From: JADJLQ01 sp964396995
GTDB lineage: Bacteria > Bacteroidota > Bacteroidia > Chitinophagales > Saprospiraceae
Length of the DNA stretch: 15,047 nucleotides
NCBI GenBank assembly: GCA_964396995.1
Contig: CAYNIG010000099.1
Location: 1-15,047, forward strand
Direction of reading: 5' to 3'
In this document: piece after piece, positions 8,901 through 15,047 of the stretch
How positions within the stretch are numbered: the first letter of the stretch is position 1
Layout: every line of letters starts with the position of its first letter
Made by a program: the position numbers and the translations under genes
The notes under the pieces: generated by a model
The model's database searches: none
Told to the model about the DNA's origin: nothing
The model's input: the letters and a program-made list of their open reading frames with translations, nothing else

Positions 8901-9353
8901 ATGGAATTTTCAGTGATCATGACCGGTATTGGTGTAGTGGCATTGGCCGGTGTGGTGGTACGTAATGGAATACTTCTGGTGGAGTTTGCAGACTCTCTCA
9001 TGAAGCAAGGGTATTCAATACGGGAAGCAACAGTAGAAGCCGGTCGCACCCGTATGACACCGGTATTCCTCACGGCGATGGCTACTATACTCGGGTTGAT
9101 ACCACTGGCTATTGGTTTTAATATTGATTTTGTAAGCCTGTTTTCAGAGTGGAAACCCAATATATTTTTAGGCGGAGATAACGTAGCATTCTGGGGTCCC
9201 CTCAGCTGGACTATGATATTTGGTCTCGGATTTGCCACTTTACTTACATTGGTTTTGGTGCCGGCACTGATGGTGATTGTATCCAGAACAAAAGGAAGAT
9301 TAGGTCTGAAGACCTATGAACAAAAAGCAATGGAAGAAGCGGCTGAAGGATAA
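5964..9353 (+). CDS. RND-family efflux pump permease (AcrB-like, HAE1 type)
   Basis: This proton-driven inner-membrane pump has 1129 residues. The usual two-fold architecture is seen: TM1 at about 20-38, a large periplasmic porter domain, TM2-TM6 at about 340-492, then TM7 (584-605), a second porter domain, and TM8-TM12 from about 935 to the end. The TM4 pair essential for proton relay is present as VDDAIVVIENT, with Asp405 and Asp406 matching AcrB Asp407/408. In TM10 the AcrB Lys940 position appears to be Arg1000 (VVVRNGILLVEF). The TM11 RTRMTPVFLTA stretch aligns with the AcrB Arg971 region. The TM6-TM7 link is about 50 residues longer than in AcrB and holds two extra hydrophobic stretches (about 511-527 and 533-552). 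The TM11-TM12 loop is also longer than in AcrB. Drugs, bile salts or other amphiphiles are plausible substrates; they cannot be predicted here. It ends the operon. Confidence 0.94.
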   Translation: MKDFIKEFKPSSWAVDNKTSIYILTIIITLAGIFSYIGLPKEQFPEVAFPQILVNTVYPGTSPADMENLVAKPIEKQLKAISGIKKIRSSSLQDFSLVVAEFDANADVAESKLKVKDAVDKARAELPNDLPQDPSIIDIDVSSIPIMNIHVSGDYDLDRLKKFADEIKDKVEGFKEVTRADLVGALTREIQINVDLYKMTAASITLRDIETAIAMENMTISGGQLSMGNVKRAISVVGEYKDSRQLGNIVIRGGTGAIVYLKDIAEVKDTYKEQESYARLNKKNVLSLNVIKRSGENLIITSDKIKALCEELRAKFPKDLNINITGDMSIKTRSGLKELINTIVIGFLLVTLILMFFMGVTNAVFVAMSVPLSMFVAFMIMPTYGFTLNVIVLFGFLLALGIVVDDAIVVIENTHRIFDNGKVPIKKAAKLAAGEVFLPVLSGTLTSLAPFIPLAFWPGLIGNFMFGLPITLITTLLASLFVAYIINPVFAVDFMKPHGEGDKLKLWTKSFYITIAGFVVVMFLSHMGGNMFLRNLTLSIFLFYLLNHFFLHNVIKAFQNKVWPRVQNAYASSLRFILKGYRPIGVLVIAILLLIISLGAAIKFIPGVRLFPESDPNFVYTYIALPVGTDQTYTNKVTGMVEDRILEVVGENNPIVESVISNVAVGAGDPSNFEQQTSPHLGKVTVAFVEYEKRHGASSSVYLDKIREAVQGIPGAEIIVEKENSGPPAGKPISIEIYGDEFNDLNAAAKGLKRYLDSLQIDGVEELKSDLSITNPELKILVDRQRANTEGISTAQIGSELRTAVFGKEISKIRDGEDQHPIQLRIAEKQRQNINLLLNQSITYRDMNMGGQMRQVPMASMVKMEYGNTIGSIKRKNLKRVVTISSNVLGGFNPNEVLAKVQAATARYSAPPGVTIGFSGEQEEQAEAMGFLSRSLLISLGLIFLILVTQFNSFSKPMIILIEIIFSIIGVLLGFTLMRMEFSVIMTGIGVVALAGVVVRNGILLVEFADSLMKQGYSIREATVEAGRTRMTPVFLTAMATILGLIPLAIGFNIDFVSLFSEWKPNIFLGGDNVAFWGPLSWTMIFGLGFATLLTLVLVPALMVIVSRTKGRLGLKTYEQKAMEEAAEG

Positions 9354-9361
9354 GTGATTAA

Positions 9362-9452
9362 AGTGGTATTTAGAGGACCACTAAGAGCACTAAAAAGGCA
9401 CTGAGTTAAAATTTTTCTTTGTGTGCTTAGTGACCTTAGTGGTTCTTTTCAC
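9362..9452. repeat. Imperfect hairpin repeat, copy 1 (CACTAAG type)
   Basis: The outer arms (9372-9391 and 9429-9448) form a 20-base stem with one two-base internal mismatch and two G-U pairs, closing a loop of about 37 bases. Each arm is built of units of about 10 bases resembling CACTAAG. The left arm can instead pair with the start of the repeat (AGTGGT 9362-9367 with ACCACT 9377-9382), giving a small alternative hairpin. It begins 8 bp after the pump's stop codon, so it may act as a terminator or as a 3' stabiliser of the efflux mRNA. Confidence 0.75.
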
Positions 9453-9470
9453 TTTTGCAGTAAACTATTT

Positions 9471-9562
9471 AGTGGTATTTAGAGGACCACTAAGAGCACT
9501 GAAAAAGCACTGAGTTCAATTTTTTCTTAGTGATTTACAAGTGACCTTAGTGGTTCTTTCAC
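9471..9562. repeat. Imperfect hairpin repeat, copy 2 (CACTAAG type)
   Basis: This is a near copy of the unit at 9362-9452, offset by 109 bp, with an 18-bp spacer between the copies. The outer stem arms are almost unchanged, while the inner loop diverges (CTTTGTGTGCTTAGTG in copy 1 against CTTAGTGATTTACAAGTG here). The same alternative small hairpin exists (9471-9476 with 9486-9491). Its last bases contain the stop codon of the formiminotransferase gene, so the minus-strand transcript would fold it directly at the end of the coding region. Confidence 0.75.
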
Positions 9563-10518
9563 ACCAACCACTCAATTACCTGCTCCTTTGCATTGAATTT
9601 TTTTACGTTGTTCAAGCCCAGGATTTCCACCGCCTTTTCCACTTTATCCTTCTGTGAAAAATCATTTGCTTTATAAAAATAATCAGCAGTATCTATCAGT
9701 GATTTTAGTGGTATCAGGCCCACCAGCTCACTGCCGGTCACTTCAGCTCCAAATTGTACTGCTAATTTACTGCAGGCCTCAAAGGCGATATGCAATGGGG
9801 TCTGATCCAAATCAATGAGATTAGCAGATACCTGTGCACACTTAAATTCTGGTATAAACCAGCCTATAGCTCGTACTGATTTTAATCCACCGTTTTTTTC
9901 ACGCAATGCAGAAGCAATTTTTTTTGCAATGGTGGTATCAGTGGTATTCAGATTAAAATTATAGGCAAGTAAAATTTTTCGTGCTCCGATAGTCAGTGCT
10001 CCGATCTTAGGATGAAAAATGGGCGGACCTAAATCAGGTTTCCCTTCTGAAGTCAAAAGTTTTTCTCGTAATCCTTCATATTCACCTTTGCGCACAAAGG
10101 CCAGTGATTTTCTTTTTTCTACCAGGGCTGATTGATTGTAGAGATATACCGGCACTGAAAATTCATCAGCTATTCGTTTGCCCACATCGATACTGCATTC
10201 TATAGCATCCTGCATAGTATATCCCCGTAATGGAATAAATGGAAAGACATCTACCGCACCCAATCTTGGATGGGCGCCGTGATGTACCCTCATGTCGATA
10301 AGTTGAAAAGCAGATAGTATACTTCGGTAAGCGGCTTCTTTGCAAGCATTTTTATCGCCTACATAGGTGATCACCGTCCGATGTGTATCGTATCCCATAT
10401 CGGTATGCAATACTTTTACCCCGGGTACGGATTCGATGGATTGTACGATCTGATCTATGATGTTTTTATTTCTGCCTTCACTAAAATTAGGCACACATTC
10501 GATTAATGGAAATGACAT
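9559..10518 (-). CDS. Glutamate formimidoyltransferase (FTCD N-terminal type)
   Basis: The enzyme (EC 2.1.2.5) transfers the formimino group of N-formimino-L-glutamate, a histidine breakdown product, to tetrahydrofolate, giving glutamate and 5-formimino-tetrahydrofolate in the cytoplasm. The 319 residues open with the family hallmark IECVPNFSEGRN (6-17). The conserved active-site stretch DMRVHHGAHPRLGAVDVFPF spans 75-94; His83 there should match the catalytic His82 of the mammalian enzyme. A C-terminal formiminotransferase subdomain follows, including IGALTIGARKILLAYNFNLN. Only the transferase part is present, without the cyclodeaminase domain of the bifunctional mammalian enzyme. ATG 10518 was chosen because it gives the conserved MSFPLIECVPNFSEG opening; a TTG at 10542 would add 8 unconserved residues. 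It lies 20 bp after the FG-GAP gene. No other hut gene is in the window. Confidence 0.93.
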   Translation of the reverse strand: MSFPLIECVPNFSEGRNKNIIDQIVQSIESVPGVKVLHTDMGYDTHRTVITYVGDKNACKEAAYRSILSAFQLIDMRVHHGAHPRLGAVDVFPFIPLRGYTMQDAIECSIDVGKRIADEFSVPVYLYNQSALVEKRKSLAFVRKGEYEGLREKLLTSEGKPDLGPPIFHPKIGALTIGARKILLAYNFNLNTTDTTIAKKIASALREKNGGLKSVRAIGWFIPEFKCAQVSANLIDLDQTPLHIAFEACSKLAVQFGAEVTGSELVGLIPLKSLIDTADYFYKANDFSQKDKVEKAVEILGLNNVKKFNAKEQVIEWLV

Positions 10519-10538
10519 AATCCGTATTTGTATTTTTA

Positions 10539-11984
10539 TCAATCAAACAATCCGGTATATTCTGACCCCTGGTAGGCTCCCCATTTTATTTTCTTTTTTA
10601 TAGGTATGAGGGTACTGATCCTGTGAATAGCCAGGCCATCAAATGTATAGGTATGCCTTAAATTAGTGCCATGCACATAGATGATATCCAATAAACCATC
10701 GTGATCCAGATCTCCTGCCCAGGGCGTAGAGGAAATATTATTTCCATCATAGGTGTCCCCGATTTGCAGTATTTCATTGGATTTAAAATCGATTAGGGCC
10801 AGCATATTGTAAAAAAACTTTTGATATCCGTTTTTTATTTCCTGGAAATTTACACTCAATAGAATTTCATCTTTGCCATCACCGTCCCAATCCACCACTA
10901 TTCCAGAGCTGTTCTGGTAAAACCCTAATGAATCCACGAATAGTATTTTACCATTTTTACCATCAGCCATAAACTGAGTGCTCCAGTCGAGCTTGGGCCA
11001 GGAACCTTGTGCATACGATGCAAATAAATCGGGAATATCATCATCATTAAAATATCCCACTGCTATTGAACTATACGTTTCTGTTCCCGGTCTTTTTATT
11101 TCCCATAGTTTTTGCAATGACTTTCCATCAAATGCTATCATTCTGCCATTTACCGTATTTACCAATATATCAGTTATTCCATCATGGGTGATATCGGCTC
11201 GGGCTGCGGGTCCTATATACCCTCTGTCGGCAGTACTATCGAGCATTATGGATTTAGCAAGATTCCCCTTTTTTAAATCCGATAGTGTACATACATACAA
11301 ATGACCCCCTAATGTTTCGCCTCCGGTACCAAAGATAATATCCAGATCTTTTTTATTAAATGAAGGGGATACAGTGATGCTCATATATATTTCTTTGCGG
11401 TCCGGCATGGTAGCATCGTATAATATAGCGCCTGATTTAGCACTCATGATCATTAAATAGCCCGGATCCCGTTTTGGATCATATGCCTCTACTTTTACAT
11501 CGCCTCCATTTGATACCAGTATATCCTTTAATCCATCCCCATCTTCATCCGGTATCCACTGGGGATTGTAAAAATTAAAAAATCGTTTATTCTTATACTT
11601 TTTATTTTTAGCATCAAATCGCCAGATCACTTTTCCTGTGAATCCGCTTATTAAGATTAATTCGCTGGATCTGCCCGATATCAATACATCGGGGTGATTA
11701 TCTTTATCTATATCCTGAAAAATAGCTGAACCAAACATTTGGTCTGTGGAGAATACATGCCAAAGCATTTTACCCGATCGGCCATCCAGGGCGATCACTC
11801 CGGAATCCGTAGGTATAAATTCTTCACGACCGACACCCAATACGATATCGTCTACATGGTCCCCATTAAGGTCAGCTACCCTAGGAGATGAAAAACTACC
11901 CAACCCTTTAATAGTAGCGTCCCATGATTGAGCATCCAAAGTAAATACAATAATAAAGGCAATGAAAACAAAGATATATTTCAT
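10539..11984 (-). CDS. Secreted FG-GAP/PQQ-like beta-propeller repeat protein
   Basis: This is an exported 481-residue protein of tandem propeller-type repeats. A signal peptide is clear (MKYIFVFIAFIIVFTLDAQ, cleavage probably after AQ). Calcium-loop-like Asp-rich motifs recur: DLNGDHVDD (38-46), DIDKDNHPD (91-99), DEDGDGLKD (146-154), then DITHDGITD, YFNDDDIPD, DWDGDGKDE and DLDHDGLLD. They alternate with PQQ/WD-like strands such as ALDGRSGKMLWH and ISGFTGKVIWRF. This resembles FG-GAP/VCBS proteins, which often bind ligands or polymers at the surface; no catalytic residues are evident. There is no obvious C-terminal type IX sorting domain or transmembrane anchor. ATG 11984 was preferred to the in-frame TTG at 11987. 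It is followed closely by the formiminotransferase gene, with no evident functional link. Confidence 0.85.
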   Translation of the reverse strand: MKYIFVFIAFIIVFTLDAQSWDATIKGLGSFSSPRVADLNGDHVDDIVLGVGREEFIPTDSGVIALDGRSGKMLWHVFSTDQMFGSAIFQDIDKDNHPDVLISGRSSELILISGFTGKVIWRFDAKNKKYKNKRFFNFYNPQWIPDEDGDGLKDILVSNGGDVKVEAYDPKRDPGYLMIMSAKSGAILYDATMPDRKEIYMSITVSPSFNKKDLDIIFGTGGETLGGHLYVCTLSDLKKGNLAKSIMLDSTADRGYIGPAARADITHDGITDILVNTVNGRMIAFDGKSLQKLWEIKRPGTETYSSIAVGYFNDDDIPDLFASYAQGSWPKLDWSTQFMADGKNGKILFVDSLGFYQNSSGIVVDWDGDGKDEILLSVNFQEIKNGYQKFFYNMLALIDFKSNEILQIGDTYDGNNISSTPWAGDLDHDGLLDIIYVHGTNLRHTYTFDGLAIHRISTLIPIKKKIKWGAYQGSEYTGLFD

Positions 11985-11997
11985 CAATAAACTTTAC

Positions 11998-12005
11998 CAA
12001 AGATA
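11998..12005 (-). promoter_or_regulatory. Bacteroidota -7 element (TATCTTTG) of the FG-GAP gene
   Basis: On the minus strand TATCTTTG matches TAnnTTTG exactly, ending 13 bases before ATG 11984. A start site about 7 bases downstream would give an almost leaderless mRNA. The -33 region has no clear TTG, so the call rests on the -7 box and its position. Confidence 0.4.
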
Positions 12006-12105
12006 AGTAAATGATGTATTCCTTTTAAAAAGAATATCGGAGTATGTAATTTTTTAAATAGAAAACTAAAAAACACAGATCTTGCTGCTGAAAGAATAAA
12101 CTGTA

Positions 12106-12645
12106 ATGATGTCTCAGGTAAAATGGTTTGAAAGGAAATTTGATTTTACTGGCAATGAAAATATATTTCCGTCTATTTTGGAACGATTAGCCGGCACCCC
12201 CCTGAGATTGGAAGCAAAATTAAAGTCTACAGATGCATCCATCTTAGAGATTCAAATTGAAAATACGTGGTCTGTAAAGGAAAATGCCGGCCATCTTACC
12301 GACCTGGAACCACTTTGGCAAGGGAGGCTTGATGATATCCTTACCGGGAAAACAGAAATGCGGCTCACAGACCTTTCGAATGCACAAACTACAAATGCGA
12401 ATCATAACGCTAAAAGTATAGAAAGATTGATCGATGATTTTTATCGTACCCGTAATCAAACTATGGCTTTACTGAATTCATTAGATGAATCTGCGATATT
12501 TAAGTCCGCATTGCACCCAAGATTGAAGACTCCGATGCGTACACAAGATCTGTTTTTATTTGTAGCGGAGCATGATGATCACCATCTGGCGAGAATAAGG
12601 GAGATATCAAAAAAATTTCAGATTACAACTTCTTCCTCCGTTTAA
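12106..12645 (+). CDS. DinB/YfiT-family metal-binding four-helix-bundle protein
   Basis: This 179-residue protein belongs by eye to the DinB superfamily, cytoplasmic four-helix bundles with a three-histidine metal site. Some members are thiol (bacillithiol or mycothiol)-dependent transferases; many are uncharacterised. The ligands are visible: His63 in WSVKENAGHLTDLE and the C-terminal EHDDHHLARI with His156, His159 and His160. His63 with the H-x3-H pair 156/160 matches the layout of Bacillus YfiT. Length is standard for the YfiT-like branch. The second Met (12109) is an equally good start. The gene is alone on this strand; it is convergent with the PH-domain gene, with only 6 bp between stops. 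Substrate and thiol cofactor cannot be told. Confidence 0.82.
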   Translation: MMSQVKWFERKFDFTGNENIFPSILERLAGTPLRLEAKLKSTDASILEIQIENTWSVKENAGHLTDLEPLWQGRLDDILTGKTEMRLTDLSNAQTTNANHNAKSIERLIDDFYRTRNQTMALLNSLDESAIFKSALHPRLKTPMRTQDLFLFVAEHDDHHLARIREISKKFQITTSSSV

Positions 12646-12651
12646 TCGGAT

Positions 12652-13077
12652 TTAATCTTTTGATTTTTTTAGTTTGATTTCGATGTTGGGATTCAATGAA
12701 ATTATGGTTTCTATAAATTCTTTTTTGAGTTTTGGCGAAATGATGATGTGTTTTGAATGTCCATAAACAATATCCAGCCTGTCGAGGGAAGTCGCGGGTG
12801 AACTTATTGGATCATAAGTTTCGGATATTTTTTTTATCTGTTTAATATCAATAGTCTTATTAATAATAAAACCACTTTTTACTATAAGGCTATTGCCTTC
12901 AATGGTATAATTGGTGTTCATAAATAAATAGACTATAAATACAATAACAGGTAGAAGTATGGCTAGACCCAGCCAACTTGTATTGTCTTTTACATTTAAA
13001 AACAATACTGTACCTAATAGTAGAAATAGTGGAATCACCAGTTCAAGTCCGATTTTTGATTTAAATAATTTCTTCAT
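12652..13077 (-). CDS. Membrane-anchored bacterial PH-domain protein (bPH_4/DUF1200-like)
   Basis: The 141 residues start with a basic tail and two hydrophobic helices (about 12-28 and 33-53; the second is LGLAILLPVIVFIVYLFM). A small PH-like domain follows (about 56-135) on the cytoplasmic side if both helices span the membrane. The stretch SSPATSLDRLDIVYG and the following IIISPKLKKEFIETI match the signature of the bacterial PH-domain family once called DUF1200, in which SSPA.SLDRLEI is the most conserved part. Function is unknown. It lies 24 bp after the stop of the 323-residue gene on the same strand, so the two are probably co-transcribed. Confidence 0.8.
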   Translation of the reverse strand: MKKLFKSKIGLELVIPLFLLLGTVLFLNVKDNTSWLGLAILLPVIVFIVYLFMNTNYTIEGNSLIVKSGFIINKTIDIKQIKKISETYDPISSPATSLDRLDIVYGHSKHIIISPKLKKEFIETIISLNPNIEIKLKKSKD

Positions 13078-13101
13078 TCATTACTTTTTTTTCTATACTT
13101 T

Positions 13102-14073
13102 TTAATCAAATCCATTATCAAACACAATTTCCTGACCAGGAGTGGTTTTCATTGAAATAATGCCCTCCCCTTCCTGTTGAATGTGGTTTTGTTTGATACC
13201 GTTTGCTATAAATGATTTAAAAGGTAATTTTATTCTCAACGACCCACCAACAAGCGCATCAAAATACTCTTCCATGGTGAATAAAAACTTACCCACTTCG
13301 GGCAGCTTTTTTTTATGCATTCCTCGTACAAATTCAAACTTTACCTGGTCTATCAGAGATTTATTTATCTGTCTGATTTGAGGTGAATCAATTTGATTTA
13401 TTTTCAATGTTTCCTGAAAGTATACCACATCGAGGTAGGCATTTATTTTTTTTGCATGAAGTATATTGGAAAAATAGTTTTTTGCTGCACCAAATTCTTC
13501 ACGGCAATCGTAATTGGATATGGTTAGCTCCAGCTCTTTATCGATAGCGGTAAAATATTTTTTAAACTGTACTCCACCGAATATAAATCGAAGGTTTTTA
13601 AATGGTATTTGAAAGTTTTGTTTGATTGGTATGGGTTTATCTTCGGTTTTTATTGGATGGAGTATGGTCTCATCAATAGCCACTTCGATATTTTCATCTA
13701 TCTGCAGATGATCAATATAGATTTCATTTTCTTTTAACGCTGGAATTTTAATGGGCTTGTTATAATTCATCGTTTTATTCAGTCCTACGGTATTGAGCCC
13801 CCTGAATTTTATCCGTTGTATTTTGCTCAAGTCTTCTGCCAGGCCAATCTGTTCAGCTTCAAAATCGGTAATTCCGGATTGATATGATTTTATCTCGGCA
13901 AACAGGCTCTGCTCTGATTCATTATGACTGAGGATATGAATAATCCAATAGGCCGGTGAATAAAACGGAATCACCCAATCAGGCAGTCCTAATTGAACAA
14001 AGCTCAACGGATGTTCATAGGCAAGAAATGCTTCATCGTCTATGATGATCAGTTTAAGATCAAGTCCCGTCAT
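13102..14073 (-). CDS. Hypothetical 323-residue protein
   Basis: I do not recognise the family. The protein has no signal peptide or convincing membrane helix, though PDWVIPFYSPAYWIIHILSH (31-50) is hydrophobic and aromatic-rich. It is rich in Ile, Lys, Glu and Asn, typical of low-GC Bacteroidota cytoplasmic proteins. A middle part (about 115-165) has several Pro-Ile and charged stretches (KPIKIPALKENEIYIDHLQI) that may be linker or beta structure. The last third (NYDCREEFGAAKNYFSNI onward) looks like a mixed alpha/beta domain. The ATG is followed directly by the long open frame, with no competing start. It heads a likely two-gene unit with the PH-domain gene; no clear promoter box was seen in the 123 bp upstream, which it shares with the divergent creatininase-family gene. 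Confidence 0.7.
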   Translation of the reverse strand: MTGLDLKLIIIDDEAFLAYEHPLSFVQLGLPDWVIPFYSPAYWIIHILSHNESEQSLFAEIKSYQSGITDFEAEQIGLAEDLSKIQRIKFRGLNTVGLNKTMNYNKPIKIPALKENEIYIDHLQIDENIEVAIDETILHPIKTEDKPIPIKQNFQIPFKNLRFIFGGVQFKKYFTAIDKELELTISNYDCREEFGAAKNYFSNILHAKKINAYLDVVYFQETLKINQIDSPQIRQINKSLIDQVKFEFVRGMHKKKLPEVGKFLFTMEEYFDALVGGSLRIKLPFKSFIANGIKQNHIQQEGEGIISMKTTPGQEIVFDNGFD

Positions 14074-14196
14074 TTATGCGTTCAATTTACGAACTAACTA
14101 TTTTTTAGCTGGAAGTTTTAACCTATTTCAAAACCATTCTTTATTAAAAGTCCTGGAAAACATTGCACAAAACCTTTATATATTCACAGTTAATTT

Positions 14197-14961
14197 ATGA
14201 TACGACCATTTATACTCGAAGAGACAAACTGGAAAGCAGTCAAAGATAGCCGCTATGATCTCGCGATATTACCCTGGGGCGCTACCGAAGCACATAATTA
14301 TCATATGCCATACGGTACGGATAATTACCAGGTAAATCATGTGGTGACGGAAGCGGCGACAACAGCATGGTCTGCCGGGGCAAAAGTATTGGTATTGCCC
14401 ACCATGAGCTATGGTATACAGACCGGTCAGATGGATATACCGTATTGTATGAATTTATTGCCCAGTACCCAACTCATTATATTAAAAGACATTGCCGATA
14501 CGCTTGTAAAAGCCGGTTGCCCTAAGTTGGTAATCGTGAATGGCCATGGAGGAAATAATTTTAAAAATATCATTCGCGAGCTTAGTTTTTTCTTTCCTTC
14601 TTTATTCGTCTGTGCTGTCAATTGGTATGACGCTGTTCCGACCAAAGCGTATTTTGAAAAACCGGCTGATCATGCGGATGAATTTGAGACCAGTTGCATC
14701 ATGCACATCCGACCTGATCTTTTATTACCTCTATCAGAAGCTGGTGACGGAACTACTAAAAGGTTTAAAATAGAGGCTTTGAGATCGGGTTGGGCGACCG
14801 CTCAGCGTCAATGGACCTCTATTTCCGCCGATACCGGATCCGGCAATCCCGAATTGGCCAATGAGGAAAAAGGTAAAAAATACCTGGAGGCCTGTAAAGC
14901 TCGCCTTTCCGGTTTTTTTATACAGCTTTCCCAAGTAAATAATAATGAAATTTATGAATAA
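14197..14961 (+). CDS. Creatininase-family metal-dependent amidohydrolase
   Basis: This 254-residue enzyme has the creatininase/creatinine amidohydrolase fold, a dinuclear-metal amidohydrolase family whose members act on creatinine or on other cyclic amides and formamides. The N-terminal metal motif GATEAHNYHMPYGTDN corresponds to the family pattern GS.EQHG.HLP..TD, with Glu31, His33, His36 and Asp42. A second motif, NGHGGN, is at 115-120, and a third, DHADEFETS at 158-166, corresponds to HAGEXETS with Glu164. All expected ligands therefore seem present. Pro-Tyr-Gly replaces the usual Leu-Pro-Leu-like segment around position 38, and an Asn-Tyr pair (34-35) replaces the common Gly-Pro, so the substrate may differ from creatinine. 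No signal peptide is seen. ATG 14197 precedes the conserved region directly; the divergent 323-residue gene starts 123 bp upstream. Confidence 0.88.
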   Translation: MIRPFILEETNWKAVKDSRYDLAILPWGATEAHNYHMPYGTDNYQVNHVVTEAATTAWSAGAKVLVLPTMSYGIQTGQMDIPYCMNLLPSTQLIILKDIADTLVKAGCPKLVIVNGHGGNNFKNIIRELSFFFPSLFVCAVNWYDAVPTKAYFEKPADHADEFETSCIMHIRPDLLLPLSEAGDGTTKRFKIEALRSGWATAQRQWTSISADTGSGNPELANEEKGKKYLEACKARLSGFFIQLSQVNNNEIYE

Positions 14962-15047
14962 CCTTATGTGACCAATCAATTTGAATCATTTTTGGATCTT
15001 CGCATTTTTGCGTACTTACTTTCAAAATAAACACATAGGCACAATAG

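Noticed and set aside
12637..12650. TCCG-TTTAAT-CGGA hairpin between the convergent DinB-like and PH-domain genes as a terminator
   Set aside because: A four-base stem with a six-base loop is too weak, and it starts inside the DinB-like coding region.
14962..15047. CGCATTTTTGCG hairpin and AT-rich tail at the right edge as a terminator or promoter
   Set aside because: The stem is only four bases, no clean TAnnTTTG box is present on either strand, and the next gene lies outside the window. I see nothing firm in this stretch.
1..15047. CRISPR array, tRNA/rRNA genes, insertion sequence, phage or defence genes
   Set aside because: I looked for regularly spaced repeats, cloverleaf-like sequences, transposase motifs and known defence domains; the only repeat is the two-copy hairpin at 9362-9562, whose 18-bp spacer and internal symmetry do not fit CRISPR.

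Overview
The window looks like chromosomal DNA of a member of the Bacteroidota, plausibly a Saprospiria- or Sphingobacteriia-like environmental bacterium. The reasons are AT-rich sequence, almost no Shine-Dalgarno motifs before starts, two perfect matches to the Bacteroidota -7 promoter element TAnnTTTG, a lipoprotein-type RND adaptor in the order TetR-TolC-adaptor-pump, and secreted FG-GAP/PQQ-like proteins. The assignment is an inference from these traits; no rRNA or other marker gene is present.

Layout. (1) Positions 1-1994, minus strand: a class C beta-lactamase-fold serine hydrolase. Its stop codon overlaps by one base (TAATG) the start of a lipoprotein resembling the SdiA-regulated/YjiK beta-propeller family, which runs off the left edge. 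(2) 2197-2553, plus: a small unrecognised protein. (3) 2569-9353, plus: a complete tripartite efflux locus with a TetR-type regulator, a TolC-like outer-membrane factor overlapping the regulator's end, a periplasmic lipoprotein adaptor, and an RND pump of 1129 residues. The regulator is preceded by a perfect 16-bp palindrome and by a second inverted repeat that overlaps the upstream part of a good Bacteroidota promoter, which fits autorepression. (4) 9362-9562: two copies, 109 bp apart, of a 91-92-bp imperfect hairpin repeat made of CACTAAG-like units, lying between the convergent pump and formiminotransferase genes. (5) 9559-11984, minus: a secreted FG-GAP/PQQ-like repeat protein followed by a monofunctional glutamate formimidoyltransferase of histidine catabolism. 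(6) 12106-12645, plus: a DinB/YfiT-type metal-binding helical-bundle protein, convergent with (7) 14073-12652, minus: a 323-residue protein of unknown family and a small membrane-anchored bacterial PH-domain protein. (8) 14197-14961, plus: a creatininase-family amidohydrolase with its metal ligands intact.

The only clear multi-gene system is the efflux locus: regulator, outer-membrane channel, adaptor and pump should be co-transcribed and assemble into one envelope-spanning exporter. The other genes are short unrelated transcription units. I see no CRISPR array, tRNA, rRNA, transposase, phage gene or defence island. The points most worth a second look are the tandem hairpin repeat, the pump's extra hydrophobic pair and Lys-to-Arg change in its proton-relay helix, and the two candidate operators before the regulator. 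I did not find a convincing new multi-gene system.
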